A stretch of 64,000 nucleotides of DNA from Anaerolineales bacterium (GCA_019454165.1 CP075367.1:1404805-1468804); one strand, 5' to 3'; counted from the first letter of the stretch, positions 7,555 through 16,590 are shown. Translations and numbers: made by a program. Notes: generated from the sequence alone by a model not told the origin.

Positions 7555-7908
7555 CTAGCGGAAGTCTTCGTTGGGGAAGAGCAGGCGGATCAGCTGGCGA
7601 GCGTCGGCGATGAGGTCAATGTCTTCTGGGAAGAAGGAGTCCTCGGCCAGGTTGGGGCGCAGCTTGGGCATGCGCAGGCGCTGGATCAGCTGGCGCAGCT
7701 CGGGTTGGGTGTCGTCCTGGGCCAACATGTGACGGAAGTGCTCGATGACCGAGTTGGTATCGAGGTTCATGCCGGCTTCGCCCAGGTGAGCCTTGATGGC
7801 CCAGCCGGCGGCGCGGCGGGCACATACGCGGGCCATCCCCTCGTTGCCGCGGGCACGCGCCGCATCGGCCGTGTCGAGCTCGTGCTGTACGCTCTGCTGC
7901 CAGCTCAT
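7555..7908 (-). CDS. Small all-helical protein, possibly HEPN-like
   Basis: 117 residues, predicted almost wholly helical. The N-terminal half (SVQHELDTADAARARGNEGM, then ARRAAGWAIKAHL) resembles the substrate-binding helical bundles of HEPN-type proteins, but I see no RxxxxH catalytic motif in the expected place. Its ATG overlaps the stop of the M20 peptidase gene (ATGA at 7905-7908), so the two are translationally coupled. I do not recognise a firm family. The HEPN suggestion is weak. Confidence 0.6.
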   Translation of the reverse strand: MSWQQSVQHELDTADAARARGNEGMARVCARRAAGWAIKAHLGEAGMNLDTNSVIEHFRHMLAQDDTQPELRQLIQRLRMPKLRPNLAEDSFFPEDIDLIADARQLIRLLFPNEDFR

Positions 7909-9269
7909 GCTTCGGCGAACTTGGTGACCACGCGGGCGATGTGCTGGGTGGCTTTGACGTACAAATCCTCGCGAATATTCTCGTTGGGCGCGTGCACCAG
8001 GCCGCCCGGGTAGCCCAGGCCGGCGGTGACCACCGGGAGCTTGAGGTAATGCAGGAAGGCGTGGTTGGGGCCGGAGCCGCCGCTCATCGGCACGCGGGTC
8101 ATCGGCGCGCCGTACACCTCGGCGGCGGTCTCCACCACCATATTGAGGAACGGATCGTTGGGGTCAGTGCGGCCGGGCGGCTCGCTGCCCAGCTCCTTGA
8201 CCTCGACGTCGCTGAAGCCCTCGGCGTCGAGGAAGGCGCGTAAGCCTTTCATCACGTCTTCGGGCGTCTGGTTGGGCACCAGGCGGAAGTCCACCTTGGC
8301 GCTGGCCTTGGCGGGCAGCACGGTCTTGGCGCCGGGGCCTTGGTAGCCGGCGGTCAGGCCGCAGATGGTCATGGTCGGTTCCAGGAATTCCTGCAGGGCC
8401 AGATTCGGGTTGCCTTGGGTGCCGCGCAAGAACTCCTTCACGCCGTAGCGCTGTTTGTAGTCATCGCCCTCGTAGGGGAGGGCGGTGGCCAACTGGCGGT
8501 CGAGCTCGGTCGGCGGCACAACCTTGTCGTAGTGGCCGGGGATGCGGATGCGGCCGTCCGGCCCCTTGAGGCTGTTGAGCGCCCAGACCAGGCGCCAGGC
8601 CGCGTTGGGGAAGATGGAACCGCCCAGGCCGGAGTGCACATCGGTCTTGAGCAGGTCAACCGTGAACTCCACATAGCACAGGCCGCGCATGCCCATGTAT
8701 TGAATCGGCTTGTCGTTCGCATCCACATAGCCGAACTCCCAAATGCAGGCATCCGCCGCCAACTTAGCGGCGTGCTTCTCCACGAAGGCGGGCATGTGGA
8801 GACTGCCGATCTCCTCCTCGCCTTCGACGACGAACTTTATGTTGCAGGGCAGCTCGGGGTCCTGGGCCAGCAGGCTGTCGAGCGCGAACAGACGGCTGGC
8901 GAAGTGGCCCTTGTCATCGCTGACGCCGCGGGCGTACATCTTGCCGTCGCGGCGGGTGGCTTCGAAGGGCGGGCTATCCCACAGCTCCAGCGGCTCGGCG
9001 GGCTGGACATCATAGTGGTTGTAGAAGAGCAGGGTCTTGGCGGTGTTGCGGCCCTTGCGCTCGGCGTAGACCACCGGCGCGCCGCCGGTCTGCATCACCT
9101 CGGTGGTGAAGCCGCGCTTGGCCAGCATGGCCTGCACAACGTCGACTGCCTCGTCGATGCCCATGCCCTGGGCGGCGACGCTGGGCACGGCGCACAGCGC
9201 GGCCAGCTCGTCCAGGCTGGCGTCGAGGTTGTCGTTCACATATTGGTCTGCTTGTTTGAAATCAACCAT
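7905..9269 (-). CDS. M20-family metallopeptidase (dipeptidase)
   Basis: The 454-residue protein has the M20 zinc ligands and catalytic residues in order: FYNHYDVQP (His and Asp around residues 83-90), GVSDDKGH (bridging Asp), EGEEEIGS (general base Glu and ligand Glu), and a C-terminal GGSGPNHAF (last His). A dimerisation domain lies between about 190 and 310 (GLCYVEFTV...). It should hydrolyse dipeptides or short peptides in the cytoplasm. AAGGAG precedes the ATG at 9269. A small helical protein is coupled downstream. Confidence 0.93.
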   Translation of the reverse strand: MVDFKQADQYVNDNLDASLDELAALCAVPSVAAQGMGIDEAVDVVQAMLAKRGFTTEVMQTGGAPVVYAERKGRNTAKTLLFYNHYDVQPAEPLELWDSPPFEATRRDGKMYARGVSDDKGHFASRLFALDSLLAQDPELPCNIKFVVEGEEEIGSLHMPAFVEKHAAKLAADACIWEFGYVDANDKPIQYMGMRGLCYVEFTVDLLKTDVHSGLGGSIFPNAAWRLVWALNSLKGPDGRIRIPGHYDKVVPPTELDRQLATALPYEGDDYKQRYGVKEFLRGTQGNPNLALQEFLEPTMTICGLTAGYQGPGAKTVLPAKASAKVDFRLVPNQTPEDVMKGLRAFLDAEGFSDVEVKELGSEPPGRTDPNDPFLNMVVETAAEVYGAPMTRVPMSGGSGPNHAFLHYLKLPVVTAGLGYPGGLVHAPNENIREDLYVKATQHIARVVTKFAEA

Positions 9270-9289
9270 TGCTACTCCTTAGGGATTCA

Positions 9290-9319
9290 TCCACAGATGA
9301 ACACAGATAAACACAGATG
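9290..9319. repeat. CCACAGATGAACACAGAT repeat, half copy
   Basis: One arm only of the dispersed palindromic repeat that occurs complete at 23576, 26815, 28070 and 47971. It lies between the M20 and VTT genes. Confidence 0.75.
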
Positions 9320-9326
9320 TAGCTGC

Positions 9327-9878
9327 TTATTCCGAAAAATACGGCAGGCGGAACACGCCCGCGCCGGCGGAGGCGATGACGAACATCTTGAGCACTTGCC
9401 CCAGCCAGCAGAAGAACAGGAACTTGGGCAGCGGCATGCGCAAGGCGCCGGCGGCGATGCCGCTCAGATCCACCACCGGGTTGGGGATCGCCGCCAGTGT
9501 AAAGACAGTGAGCGGGCCGTTGCGCTGCATCCAGCCCACCATGCGCTGGTAGGCGGCGGTGTTCTCGATGGCGGCCTGGCCGCTGAAGCCGGCCAAATAG
9601 CCGGTCAGCTCGCCCAGGGCGGCCCCGCTGCCCGCCGCCAGGGCTACGCCCAGCGGCGGCAGGTGGGCGCCCATGGAGAACACGATCAGCGCGGCCGGCG
9701 CGGGCAGGAACACAGTGGCGTACGAGATGAGGGCGATAAGAAACAGGCCCGGGTAGCCCAGGGCCTGTAATCTTTGGGTGTATTCGCTCGGCAAGAAGAA
9801 GATGGCCAGGCTGATGCCGACCACCAGCAGCAAAGCCAGGACGCGCCACAGTTTCAGCAAGCCGGGGCGCGCCTGCAT
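9327..9878 (-). CDS. VTT-domain (DedA/TVP38-type) membrane protein
   Basis: A 183-residue polytopic protein with the VTT/SNARE-associated core: a re-entrant FLPAPAALIVFSMGA segment, then AAGSGAALGELTGYLAGFSG, then the second re-entrant AAIPNPVVDLSGIAAG. Members are inner-membrane lipid scramblases or transporters. I chose the ATG at 9878, one base after the stop of the cyclophilin gene. An upstream extension would overlap that gene. Part of the udk-cyclophilin-VTT gene run on the minus strand. Confidence 0.88.
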   Translation of the reverse strand: MQARPGLLKLWRVLALLLVVGISLAIFFLPSEYTQRLQALGYPGLFLIALISYATVFLPAPAALIVFSMGAHLPPLGVALAAGSGAALGELTGYLAGFSGQAAIENTAAYQRMVGWMQRNGPLTVFTLAAIPNPVVDLSGIAAGALRMPLPKFLFFCWLGQVLKMFVIASAGAGVFRLPYFSE

Positions 9879-9879
9879 G

Positions 9880-10386
9880 TTAGCTCTCCTGAATGGTGAT
9901 GGAGACCAGTTGGCCGGCGGGGCCGCCGCGGCCCGGGTCACGCTCGGGGATGGCCATTAGCACGTCCTCGCCCTCGACCAGCTCACCGAAGACGGCGTGG
10001 CGGTTGTCGAGGTGCGGGGTGGGGCCGTGGGTGATGAAGAACTGCGAGCCGTTGGTGTTAGGCCCGGCGTTGGCCATGGAGAGGATGCCGCGCTTGCTGT
10101 GGCGCAGGCTGGGGTGGAACTCATCGGCGAACTTGTAGCCCGGGCCGCCCATACCGCTGCCGGTCGGGTCGCCGCCCTGAACCATGAAGTTGTTGATCAC
10201 GCGGTGGAAGGTGGTGCCGTCGTAATAGCCCTGGCGGGCCAGGAAGACGAAGTTGTTGACCGTGCTGGGCACTTCGGCGGCGAAGAGCTTGAAGGTCATA
10301 TCACCTTTGTCGGTGGTGATGGTGGCGGTATAGCTCTTGGCTGGGTCGATCTCAATCGCCGGGGCTTGGTTCCATTGTTTGGACAT
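9880..10386 (-). CDS. Peptidyl-prolyl cis-trans isomerase, cyclophilin type
   Basis: The 168 residues contain the cyclophilin core: [19 protein letters not shown] holds the catalytic Arg, NGSQFFIT is the conserved substrate-cleft motif, and [14 protein letters not shown] closes the barrel. It has no signal peptide, so it is cytosolic and should assist folding at Xaa-Pro bonds. The ATG at 10386 has AGGAA upstream; the frame stays open further but then runs into the uridine kinase gene. Confidence 0.95.
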   Translation of the reverse strand: MSKQWNQAPAIEIDPAKSYTATITTDKGDMTFKLFAAEVPSTVNNFVFLARQGYYDGTTFHRVINNFMVQGGDPTGSGMGGPGYKFADEFHPSLRHSKRGILSMANAGPNTNGSQFFITHGPTPHLDNRHAVFGELVEGEDVLMAIPERDPGRGGPAGQLVSITIQES

Positions 10387-10406
10387 GTGCAAAATTCCTT
10401 TCGAAG

Positions 10407-11042
10407 TTAGGCAGGTAGTTTGTATTCGCGCAGGCGGGCTTCGATGCGGGCCAGCACAAATTCGAGGGCGACTTTGTTGAAGCCGCCATAGGGGATGATG
10501 AGGTCGGCGTAGCGTTTGGAAGGCTCTACAAACTCCAGGTGCATGGGGCGCACGGTGGCGAAGTACTGCTGGATCACGCTCTCGGTCGAACGGCCGCGCT
10601 CGCTGATGTCGCGCTGCAGGCGGCGGATGAAGCGCAGATCGGCATCCGTATCCACGAAGAGCTTGACATCGCACATCTCGCGCAGCTCGGCTTCCACATA
10701 GAGCAGGATACCCTCCACCAGCACGATGGGGCGCGGCTCCACCGTCTGGGTCTCTGTGCGGCGGGTGTGGTTGGTGAAATCGTAGCTGGGCACTTCCACG
10801 CTGTGGCCCTCTTTGAGGGCGCGGATGTGCTCCACCATCAACTCGCTTTCCAGCGAGTTGGGGTGATCAAAGTTGGTGGTCTTGCGCTGGGCGGGGGCCA
10901 GGCTGCTGAGGTCTTTGTAGTACGAGTCGTGCTGGATGTAGGCTACGCTGCCCGGGGTGGCGCGCTGCACGATGGCCTGGGCGACGGTGGTCTTGCCGGA
11001 GCCGGAGCCGCCAGCCACACCGATGACGAGAGGTACGGGCAT
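10407..11042 (-). CDS. udk: Uridine kinase
   Basis: 211 residues with P-loop [12 protein letters not shown] at the N-terminus, then [24 protein letters not shown] and [16 protein letters not shown], which are the uridine-binding signatures of uridine/cytidine kinases. It phosphorylates uridine and cytidine to UMP and CMP in pyrimidine salvage. I chose the ATG at 11042 because the P-loop begins a few residues later and a TATAAT box lies 7 nt upstream of it. The longer frame would start inside the divergent promoter. Confidence 0.95.
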   Translation of the reverse strand: MPVPLVIGVAGGSGSGKTTVAQAIVQRATPGSVAYIQHDSYYKDLSSLAPAQRKTTNFDHPNSLESELMVEHIRALKEGHSVEVPSYDFTNHTRRTETQTVEPRPIVLVEGILLYVEAELREMCDVKLFVDTDADLRFIRRLQRDISERGRSTESVIQQYFATVRPMHLEFVEPSKRYADLIIPYGGFNKVALEFVLARIEARLREYKLPA

Positions 11043-11049
11043 GGAGGTG

Positions 11050-11055
11050 ATTATA
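11050..11055 (-). promoter_or_regulatory. -10 box of udk (leaderless)
   Basis: A perfect TATAAT on the minus strand ends 7 nt before the udk ATG, so the transcript should begin at or next to the start codon. Confidence 0.65.
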
Positions 11056-11113
11056 CGGGAAAGACCGTGCGTAGTGAGCAAGGATCGGCGATCGGCGATG
11101 GTGCGCTTGAATT

Positions 11114-11119
11114 TATAAT
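11114..11119 (+). promoter_or_regulatory. -10 box of the small gene at 11128 (leaderless)
   Basis: A perfect TATAAT ends 8 nt before the ATG at 11128. No ribosome-binding site fits between them. Confidence 0.65.
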
Positions 11120-11127
11120 TGCCAGCG

Positions 11128-11385
11128 ATGCCAGCGTACAACACTGAGATCTATCGCCAACTGTTCGTTCGCCTGCTGGACCGCGCCATGCAGCAGGGCA
11201 AGGCGCAGCCGGAGGCCGCGCTGCAGTGGCTGGAGCGCCGCTACAAGCTGGGGCTGGCGATGTTGTTCAGCCGGCACAAGCTGGAGCTGGCCGACGCGTA
11301 CATGGATGTGCGCCAGCACATCATCGTGCGTATGGAAAGTGAAGCGGCGGGGGATGGTGGTGAGGCGCTGGGGGAAGAGAAGTGA
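11128..11385 (+). CDS. Small helical hypothetical protein
   Basis: 85 residues, charged and helical (YRQLFVRLLDRAMQQ, ALQWLERRYKLGLAMLFSRH), with a Glu/Gly-rich tail. It is divergent from udk and ends just before tRNA-Thr on the other strand. I recognise no family. The ATG at 11128 is preferred over the TTG at 11119 because the TTG overlaps the TATAAT box. Confidence 0.6.
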   Translation: MPAYNTEIYRQLFVRLLDRAMQQGKAQPEAALQWLERRYKLGLAMLFSRHKLELADAYMDVRQHIIVRMESEAAGDGGEALGEEK

Positions 11386-11386
11386 G

Positions 11387-11459
11387 AGCCACCGATGGGA
11401 CTCGAACCCATGACCCGTCGCTTACGAAGCGACTGCTCTGCCAACTGAGCTACGGTGGC
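11387..11459 (-). tRNA. tRNA-Thr (anticodon CGT)
   Basis: On the minus strand the sequence folds as a cloverleaf: acceptor GCCACCG paired with CGGTGGC, D arm GCTCAGTTGGCAGAGC, anticodon stem GTCGC/GCGAC around loop TTCGTAA (anticodon CGT, reading ACG), and T arm with GGTTCGAGTCC. The CCA end is not encoded. Confidence 0.95.
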
Positions 11460-11461
11460 GT

Positions 11462-11621
11462 GCGCAACCTTCGGTTGCGCGGGCGAACCTATCGGTTCGC
11501 CACTGCTGGAGTTGCTAACCCAAACAGCTTGCGCAGACCAATTGCTTTGCCGAAGGCAAAAAACAATTGCCTGCGCTATCGAACCTATCGGTTCGAAACT
11601 TGAATTGCGTTTAGGCAATTC
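11462..11621. repeat. Cluster of consecutive hairpins
   Basis: Palindromes follow one another in 160 bp: GCGCAACC-TTC-GGTTGCGC (11462-11480), GGCGAACC-TATC-GGTTCGCC (11482-11501), a compound hairpin from GCGCAG (11531) to CTGCGC (11576) enclosing TTTGCC-GAA-GGCAAA, TCGAACC-TATC-GGTTCGA (11579-11596), and GAATTGC/GCAATTC (11602-11621). They fill the gap upstream of tRNA-Thr and of the glycosyltransferase gene. Function unknown. Confidence 0.75.
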
Positions 11622-11678
11622 ATAAACATTTGAAACGAACGAAGGCAGATTATAACTGCTCACTAATCGCTTGCAACT

Positions 11679-12929
11679 ATGACTCCGTTTGAAGGCCAGA
11701 AACCGTTACGCATCGCCATGCTGACCTATCACGCCAGCCCGCTGGCGTCTTTGGGCAACGCCAAGAGCGGCGGTATGAACGTGTACGTGGGCGAGCTCAG
11801 CCGCCACCTGGCCGCCCGCGGGCACCGGGTGGATGTGTATACACGCGGCCCGCAGGATGTGCGCCCGCTGGCGGCGGGCGCTCGCGTGATCTCGCTGCCT
11901 GCTGGCCCGCAGGACGATATGCCGGTGCACGAGCTGGCCGCCTACCTGCCCGAGTTCGAGCGCGGGCTGCGCGCCTTTGTTGCGCAGGAGGGCCTGCACT
12001 ATGACGTGCTGCATGCCCACTATTGGCTGTCTGGCCTGGTGGGCATGCACCTCAAGAAGCAGTGGTACACGCCACTGGTGCTGATGTTCCATACGCTGGG
12101 GCTGGTCAAGAATCGTATTGCCGCCCTCGGCGTGCAGGAGAGCGCGGCTCGCATCCGTGGGGAGCTGCGGGCGATGGCGGCCGCCAACGCCGTGGTGGCC
12201 GCAACGCCTGCCGAGCGGGCCGAGCTGCAATGGCTGTACGAGCTGCGCAGCGAGAAAGTGCGCGTGATCCCGCCCGGGGTGGATCTGGCACGCTTTCAGC
12301 CGCAGGATAAGGCGACCGCTCGCAAGCTGCTGGGTTGGGATGCGAATGAGCACCACTTGTTGTTCGTGGGCCGTATCGAGGCGCTGAAGGGTATCGATAC
12401 CCTGATCCGCAGCCTGCACTTCGTGCGGGATGAGATGCCTGGGTTGCCGCTGCAGGTGCATATTGTGGGCGGAGACCTGGAGGGCAGCCAGTACGCACTG
12501 GATACCGAACTGGCCCGCCTGCGGGCGGTCACGCGTGCCCTGGGCCTGCAAGACCAGGTGGAGTTCCTCGGCAGCCGCAGCCAGGATACGCTGCCGCTGT
12601 ACTACGCGGCCGCCGATGCGCTGGTGATGCCCTCGTATTCCGAGTCGTTTGGCATGGTGGCGCTGGAGGCTATGTCGTGCGGGCGGCCGGTGATCGCGTC
12701 CAGCGTGGGCGGGCTGAAGTATCTGGTGCAGGACGGGGTGACCGGTTACCACGTGCACGAAGGCGATGCGCCGCAACTGGCGGCGCGCATCATGGCGCTG
12801 CTGAGCGAGCCTACCGCGCTGGAGCGCATGGGCCGCGCCGCCCGCAGCGAGGCGGTGCGCTACTCATGGAGCCGCACCGCGGCCGAGGTAGAGGGCGTGT
12901 ACTGGCGCGTGCTGGCGGCGCAGGACTAG
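11679..12929 (+). CDS. GT4-family glycosyltransferase, MshA-like
   Basis: A GT-B fold enzyme of 416 residues. The N-terminal domain has the acceptor loop KSGGMNVYVGELSRHLAARG, and HAHYWLSG follows near residue 115. The C-terminal domain has FVGRIEALKGIDTLI and the nucleotide-sugar motif SYSESFGMVALEAMSCGRPV, whose EX7E glutamates retain the donor. The closest families I know are MshA (D-inositol-3-phosphate glycosyltransferase) and sucrose-synthase-like GT4 enzymes. The true acceptor is not certain. It stands alone on the plus strand between two tRNA genes. Confidence 0.9.
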   Translation: MTPFEGQKPLRIAMLTYHASPLASLGNAKSGGMNVYVGELSRHLAARGHRVDVYTRGPQDVRPLAAGARVISLPAGPQDDMPVHELAAYLPEFERGLRAFVAQEGLHYDVLHAHYWLSGLVGMHLKKQWYTPLVLMFHTLGLVKNRIAALGVQESAARIRGELRAMAAANAVVAATPAERAELQWLYELRSEKVRVIPPGVDLARFQPQDKATARKLLGWDANEHHLLFVGRIEALKGIDTLIRSLHFVRDEMPGLPLQVHIVGGDLEGSQYALDTELARLRAVTRALGLQDQVEFLGSRSQDTLPLYYAAADALVMPSYSESFGMVALEAMSCGRPVIASSVGGLKYLVQDGVTGYHVHEGDAPQLAARIMALLSEPTALERMGRAARSEAVRYSWSRTAAEVEGVYWRVLAAQD

Positions 12930-12952
12930 ATGCCGGCGCTGCCGCCAGCCGG

Positions 12953-13810
12953 CTACTTGGCCGAGGCTCGATACCAGGTGGTAGTTGATTCTTGCTGGAA
13001 GCCGGCAGCCTGATAGAGCGCGCCGGCAATTTCCGTTTGGTACGAAACTTTGATGCGTTGGGCGCCGCGGGCAGCCAGGCGTTCAATGCCGGCGCATAAC
13101 ATCGCCAGCGCCAACCCCTTGCGTTGGAAGGCGTCTTCTACTCTGACCGGCTCGACCAGGCCGACTTTCGTCACTGGATCGAACCAATAGAGTGAATAGC
13201 CGGCTGTCTGCCCGTCTGCGGTCTCCACCGCCAGGTCGAGGGCAGGATCGTATAGCGAACACTGCGCCAGCCGCTGGGCCACGCCCTCGCCGTTGCGCTG
13301 GCGCAGCGGGTGCGGGGCGTTGGGGCGCTGTGTGCGGTCTACGAGCACGAAGCCATCCCGCAGCGAGGGCGCCGGCCGCCGGTTTGCGGCATCCAGCCAG
13401 GCGGTGCTGTCGGTATCGCCGGCGGTGAGGCCGGAGCGCCGGGCCAAGTCGCGCACGGCGGCTTCGCTGTCACTGACGGGCACGTCGAAGCTGGCGGCGT
13501 GCTGGGCGGCGTGCGCCAGGGCGCGAGTCCAGACCGTTTCGGGCGAAATGCCTTCCGCGTGCGGAACCATGATCGGGTCGCACTGCCAGTTATCCTCGCT
13601 CCAGCGGGTCAGCAGCACGCCAGCCAGCGGGCCAGCGTCGTCAAGCCAGAATATCTTCTCTACTTCGTCTGAGGGCCGCGGGCTGCGCCACCACCACTGC
13701 ACATCGGCGGCTTCCCATACTCCGGCCAACGGGTCGGCCAGGCGGGCGCGCTGCAGCAAGGCGGTGGCCAGCTTGAGGGCATCAAGGCCGGTTGCTTTGA
13801 TCTCACGCAT
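12953..13810 (-). CDS. GNAT-family N-acetyltransferase
   Basis: 285 residues. The C-terminal part carries the acetyl-CoA-binding region (VEDAFQRKGLALAMLCAGIE, a relaxed Q/RxxGxG/A) and the beta bulge GAQRIKVSYQTEIAGALYQA followed by AGFQQEST. The N-terminal half looks like a degenerate second GNAT fold, a common two-domain layout. The ATG at 13810 has GGGAGA upstream. Substrate unknown. Confidence 0.82.
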   Translation of the reverse strand: MREIKATGLDALKLATALLQRARLADPLAGVWEAADVQWWWRSPRPSDEVEKIFWLDDAGPLAGVLLTRWSEDNWQCDPIMVPHAEGISPETVWTRALAHAAQHAASFDVPVSDSEAAVRDLARRSGLTAGDTDSTAWLDAANRRPAPSLRDGFVLVDRTQRPNAPHPLRQRNGEGVAQRLAQCSLYDPALDLAVETADGQTAGYSLYWFDPVTKVGLVEPVRVEDAFQRKGLALAMLCAGIERLAARGAQRIKVSYQTEIAGALYQAAGFQQESTTTWYRASAK

Positions 13811-13830
13811 GTTATCTCCCAAAACGCAAA

Positions 13831-13868
13831 CGAGGTTCGAGCTCCGCCAGGGCGAATACCGAACCTCG
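13831..13868. repeat. Inverted repeat near tRNA-Val
   Basis: CGAGGTTCG (13831-13839) and CGAACCTCG (13860-13868) form a 9-bp perfect stem with a 20-nt loop just past the 3' end of tRNA-Val. There is no T run. It could be a processing or weak termination hairpin. Confidence 0.6.
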
Positions 13869-13878
13869 TACGTCGTGG

Positions 13879-13952
<74 letters not shown>

Positions 13953-14005
13953 GAAGAGCCGGCATTATAGCACCCTGCCACACTCTCGACAAGAAACAGT
14001 TGTGT

Positions 14006-15241
14006 TTATGGGATGAACAGGAAATCCCACGGGTTGACTTTGCCGTACAGCGCGCTGGTCAGCTCAAAGTGCAAGTGAGCGCCGGAGGAGTTGCCGGTGT
14101 TGCCCACGCCACCGATGACGGTGCCCTGTGAAACGCTTTGACCACAGCTGACCGCGTAGCTGAACAAGTGAGCATAGGCCGACTGCCAGCCGGTGCCGTG
14201 GTCGATGACCACCAGGTTGCCATAGCCATAGTTGGACCAGCCCGCGTACACCACCACGCCGCCGTCAGTGGCGTAGACCGCATTGCCCTCCGCGCCGGCA
14301 ATGTCGATGCCGTTGTGGGTTGGCGGGGTCCAGTCGTAGCCGGAGAGGTAGGTGGCCACCGTGGGCCAGCGGAAGGTGCCGTTACCGATGGCGCCCTCGT
14401 AGATGGCGCCACAGGCGCCGGGGCCGTAGTAGGCCGCCACGGCGGCGTTCTGACGCGTGATGGCCGGCGGGCCCCAGTCGCGCAACTCACGCGAGCCATT
14501 GGGGATGATGAGCTGGAAGCCATCCGGGATGTTGGGGTTATTAGGATCCGTCTCGTACGGGTCCAGATCATTGCTGGGCCAGTTGATGATGTCGTCCACC
14601 GTGACCGTGGTCGTGTAGCTGGCGTTCTCTGCGATCGCATACAGGCTCTCGCCGGCGTGATAGGTGACCAGGATGCCGTTCACGGGCGGAATATTGAGCA
14701 CCAGCCCAGGTTGGATCTGGCTGGGGTTGTCTTCCAGCGTGTCAAAGTTGAACCACAGAATGCTCTCGGGCTTCAGGCCGTACAGATCAGCCAGGCCGAA
14801 GAGCGTATCGCCGCGCTCCACGGTGTGGTGCAGAATGTCCACGCGGGCGCGGCTGGGAATGACCGTGTCCATTGAGGCCAGGCGGCTGATGCCCTGGCCG
14901 AAGTCGATCGCGGTGTCGTAGGAAGGCATCAGAGCGCTGGCCTCGCCGCCGGTCACGGCTTCGATCGTGGTTTGGGCCATCGCCATGGCGGTGGAGCGCA
15001 GGTCGGCCTGCTGGCCGGCCTGCATGCCGGAGGCAACCGTATTCATCAGCAACACCACGCCGAGGGCCACTACGGCGATCAGGGCTATCTTCCAATAGCG
15101 CCGCAGGGGCGCGGGCAGCCGCTCCTGCAGAGAGCGCGCCGCAGGTTTGGCCGCGGCGGGGCTCTCAGTTTCAGGTGACGTCGGCCTGATGGCCGGGATT
15201 TCGGGGGTTTGTTCAGGCGTGGGTTTGGCTTTGCTGGGCAT
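14006..15241 (-). CDS. LysM-containing M23 metallopeptidase
   Basis: 411 residues. A cytoplasmic Pro-rich N-terminus (about 1-45) is followed by one membrane anchor (about 53-70, IALIAVVALGVVLLMNTV). Two LysM-type segments come next (HHTVERGDTLFGLADLYGLK and VTYHAGESLYAIAENAS), then a C-terminal M23 domain (about 285-410). The zinc ligands are in HNGIDIAG and HLHFE, with the catalytic His in SAYAHL. It should cut peptidoglycan cross-bridges outside the membrane, or scaffold such cleavage. It is followed upstream on the same strand by a solute-binding lipoprotein gene. Confidence 0.92.
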   Translation of the reverse strand: MPSKAKPTPEQTPEIPAIRPTSPETESPAAAKPAARSLQERLPAPLRRYWKIALIAVVALGVVLLMNTVASGMQAGQQADLRSTAMAMAQTTIEAVTGGEASALMPSYDTAIDFGQGISRLASMDTVIPSRARVDILHHTVERGDTLFGLADLYGLKPESILWFNFDTLEDNPSQIQPGLVLNIPPVNGILVTYHAGESLYAIAENASYTTTVTVDDIINWPSNDLDPYETDPNNPNIPDGFQLIIPNGSRELRDWGPPAITRQNAAVAAYYGPGACGAIYEGAIGNGTFRWPTVATYLSGYDWTPPTHNGIDIAGAEGNAVYATDGGVVVYAGWSNYGYGNLVVIDHGTGWQSAYAHLFSYAVSCGQSVSQGTVIGGVGNTGNSSGAHLHFELTSALYGKVNPWDFLFIP

Positions 15242-15314
15242 CAATACACCAGAAAGAATCTTATCACCACTGTGCTGCGCAGAATTAAGTTGGTATGAGA
15301 GCTTGCTGAGCGCA

Positions 15315-16577
15315 CTATGGTGCGAAGGCGTCGCTCACGCTCTCGGCGGCGTCGGCGGCGCTCATCTCTTGCTTGAGGACGGCCACCACGGCTTCCGAGA
15401 GGGCCGCGCCCCAGCGCTCGGTCGTGGCGCGGTCCGGCAGCGGCCGGGCGTTGTTGACCAGCTGGCTGGCCAGCGCCTGGTTGGCGCCTGGCGCCCAGGC
15501 GGCCAGGGCACTGGGCCGCGGAGGCAGCAGCGAGGCGGCCGCGCTGTACTGCGCCAGAAACTCCGGCGTGGATAGGAACTCGATCAGCTCGGTGGCGAGC
15601 GCAGCCCGCTCCGTATTTTGGGTGGCCACGCTCCAAGCCCAGCCGCGCACCAGCGTGAACGGCTGGCCGTTCTGGGTGGGCAGCGGCGCGCCGCTAATCT
15701 CGGTTTGGCGGTTGGCGAAGACCTGGCTGGTCCAGGCGGTCACCATCGGCAGGCGGCCTTCGCTGAAGGCTTGCCAGGTTTGCTCGTTACTTTGGTATTG
15801 GGTCAGCCAGAACGGGAAAACGCCGCGGGCTTGCCCCGTGGCGAAGAAATCGAACAGCTCCAGCAGGTTGCGCTCGGCGATGGTGTCGCCATCGTTGCCG
15901 GGCAGCGAGAGCAGCTGCATCAAGGGGAAGCGCGCCTGCGAGTCGGCCGCGGCGAAGCCGAGCGCGATGCGCGTATCCATCAGGCGCACCCAAGTGGGCG
16001 GCACTTGTGAGATAGCGGTGCTGCGGTGGGCGGTGACCAGGCCATCCGCCATGAAGGGCAGGCCATAGCGCTCATCTTCCACCGTGGCGAGTTGCACCGC
16101 GAAGGGATACCAGTCATTGCTGCCCAGCTCATTGCTTAGGGCGTTCTGCGGGTGGAGCACACCCGCCGCGGCTGCCTCGGGCAGCAGGCTGGCCGGCATC
16201 AGCACCACGTCTGGCAGGGCTAGCGGGGCAGCGACCTGCGAGCGCACCATCGACTCGAGCAGGCCGCCGGGGCCGCTTTCATCTTTGATGCGCACATTGA
16301 TCAGTACTTGCGGGTGCTGGCCGGTGAACTCATCCAGCCGGGTTTGGAGTATGCCGGCTGCCAGGCTGCCGCTGCCGGGGTCGAACTGGGGCGGCAGCCA
16401 CAGGTTCAGCGTGATGGCGCGTTCGCTACCCGGTGTGGGCTGCACGGTGCTGACCACGGCCACGTTGGGCGTGCCCGCCGTGGCGGTGGGGATCAGACTG
16501 GCGGTCAGGCTGGCGCAGCCAGCCAGGCACAACGCCAGCAGGGCGGCGAGGAGCAACCTGCGGTGTGAGCAACTCAT
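15315..16577 (-). CDS. Extracellular solute-binding lipoprotein (family 1)
   Basis: A lipoprotein signal peptide with lipobox CLAGC (Cys about residue 21) leads into a Thr/Pro linker. A periplasmic-binding fold of the sugar ABC-transporter type follows: LNLWLPPQFD, LPDVVLMPASLLPEA, VEDERYGLPFMADGL, and the C-terminal AWSVATQNTERAALATELIE. It should bind an oligosaccharide or similar ligand outside the cell. No permease or ATPase gene is near, so it is an orphan component. A -10 box 7 nt before the ATG (16590-16585) suggests its own leaderless promoter. Confidence 0.88.
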   Translation of the reverse strand: MSCSHRRLLLAALLALCLAGCASLTASLIPTATAGTPNVAVVSTVQPTPGSERAITLNLWLPPQFDPGSGSLAAGILQTRLDEFTGQHPQVLINVRIKDESGPGGLLESMVRSQVAAPLALPDVVLMPASLLPEAAAAGVLHPQNALSNELGSNDWYPFAVQLATVEDERYGLPFMADGLVTAHRSTAISQVPPTWVRLMDTRIALGFAAADSQARFPLMQLLSLPGNDGDTIAERNLLELFDFFATGQARGVFPFWLTQYQSNEQTWQAFSEGRLPMVTAWTSQVFANRQTEISGAPLPTQNGQPFTLVRGWAWSVATQNTERAALATELIEFLSTPEFLAQYSAAASLLPPRPSALAAWAPGANQALASQLVNNARPLPDRATTERWGAALSEAVVAVLKQEMSAADAAESVSDAFAP

Positions 16578-16584
16578 TGTTTAG

Positions 16585-16590
16585 ATTGTA
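16585..16590 (-). promoter_or_regulatory. -10 box of the solute-binding gene (leaderless)
   Basis: TACAAT on the minus strand, 7 nt before the ATG at 16577 and inside the 19-nt gap to the upstream gene. Confidence 0.5.

Noticed and set aside
8340..9770. Long plus-strand frames across the M20 and VTT genes
   Set aside because: Third-position GC bias creates long antisense frames; the minus-strand products have complete catalytic motifs.
10387..10674. N-terminal extension of the cyclophilin frame
   Set aside because: It lies inside uridine kinase; the short form is the full family length and has its own ribosome-binding site.
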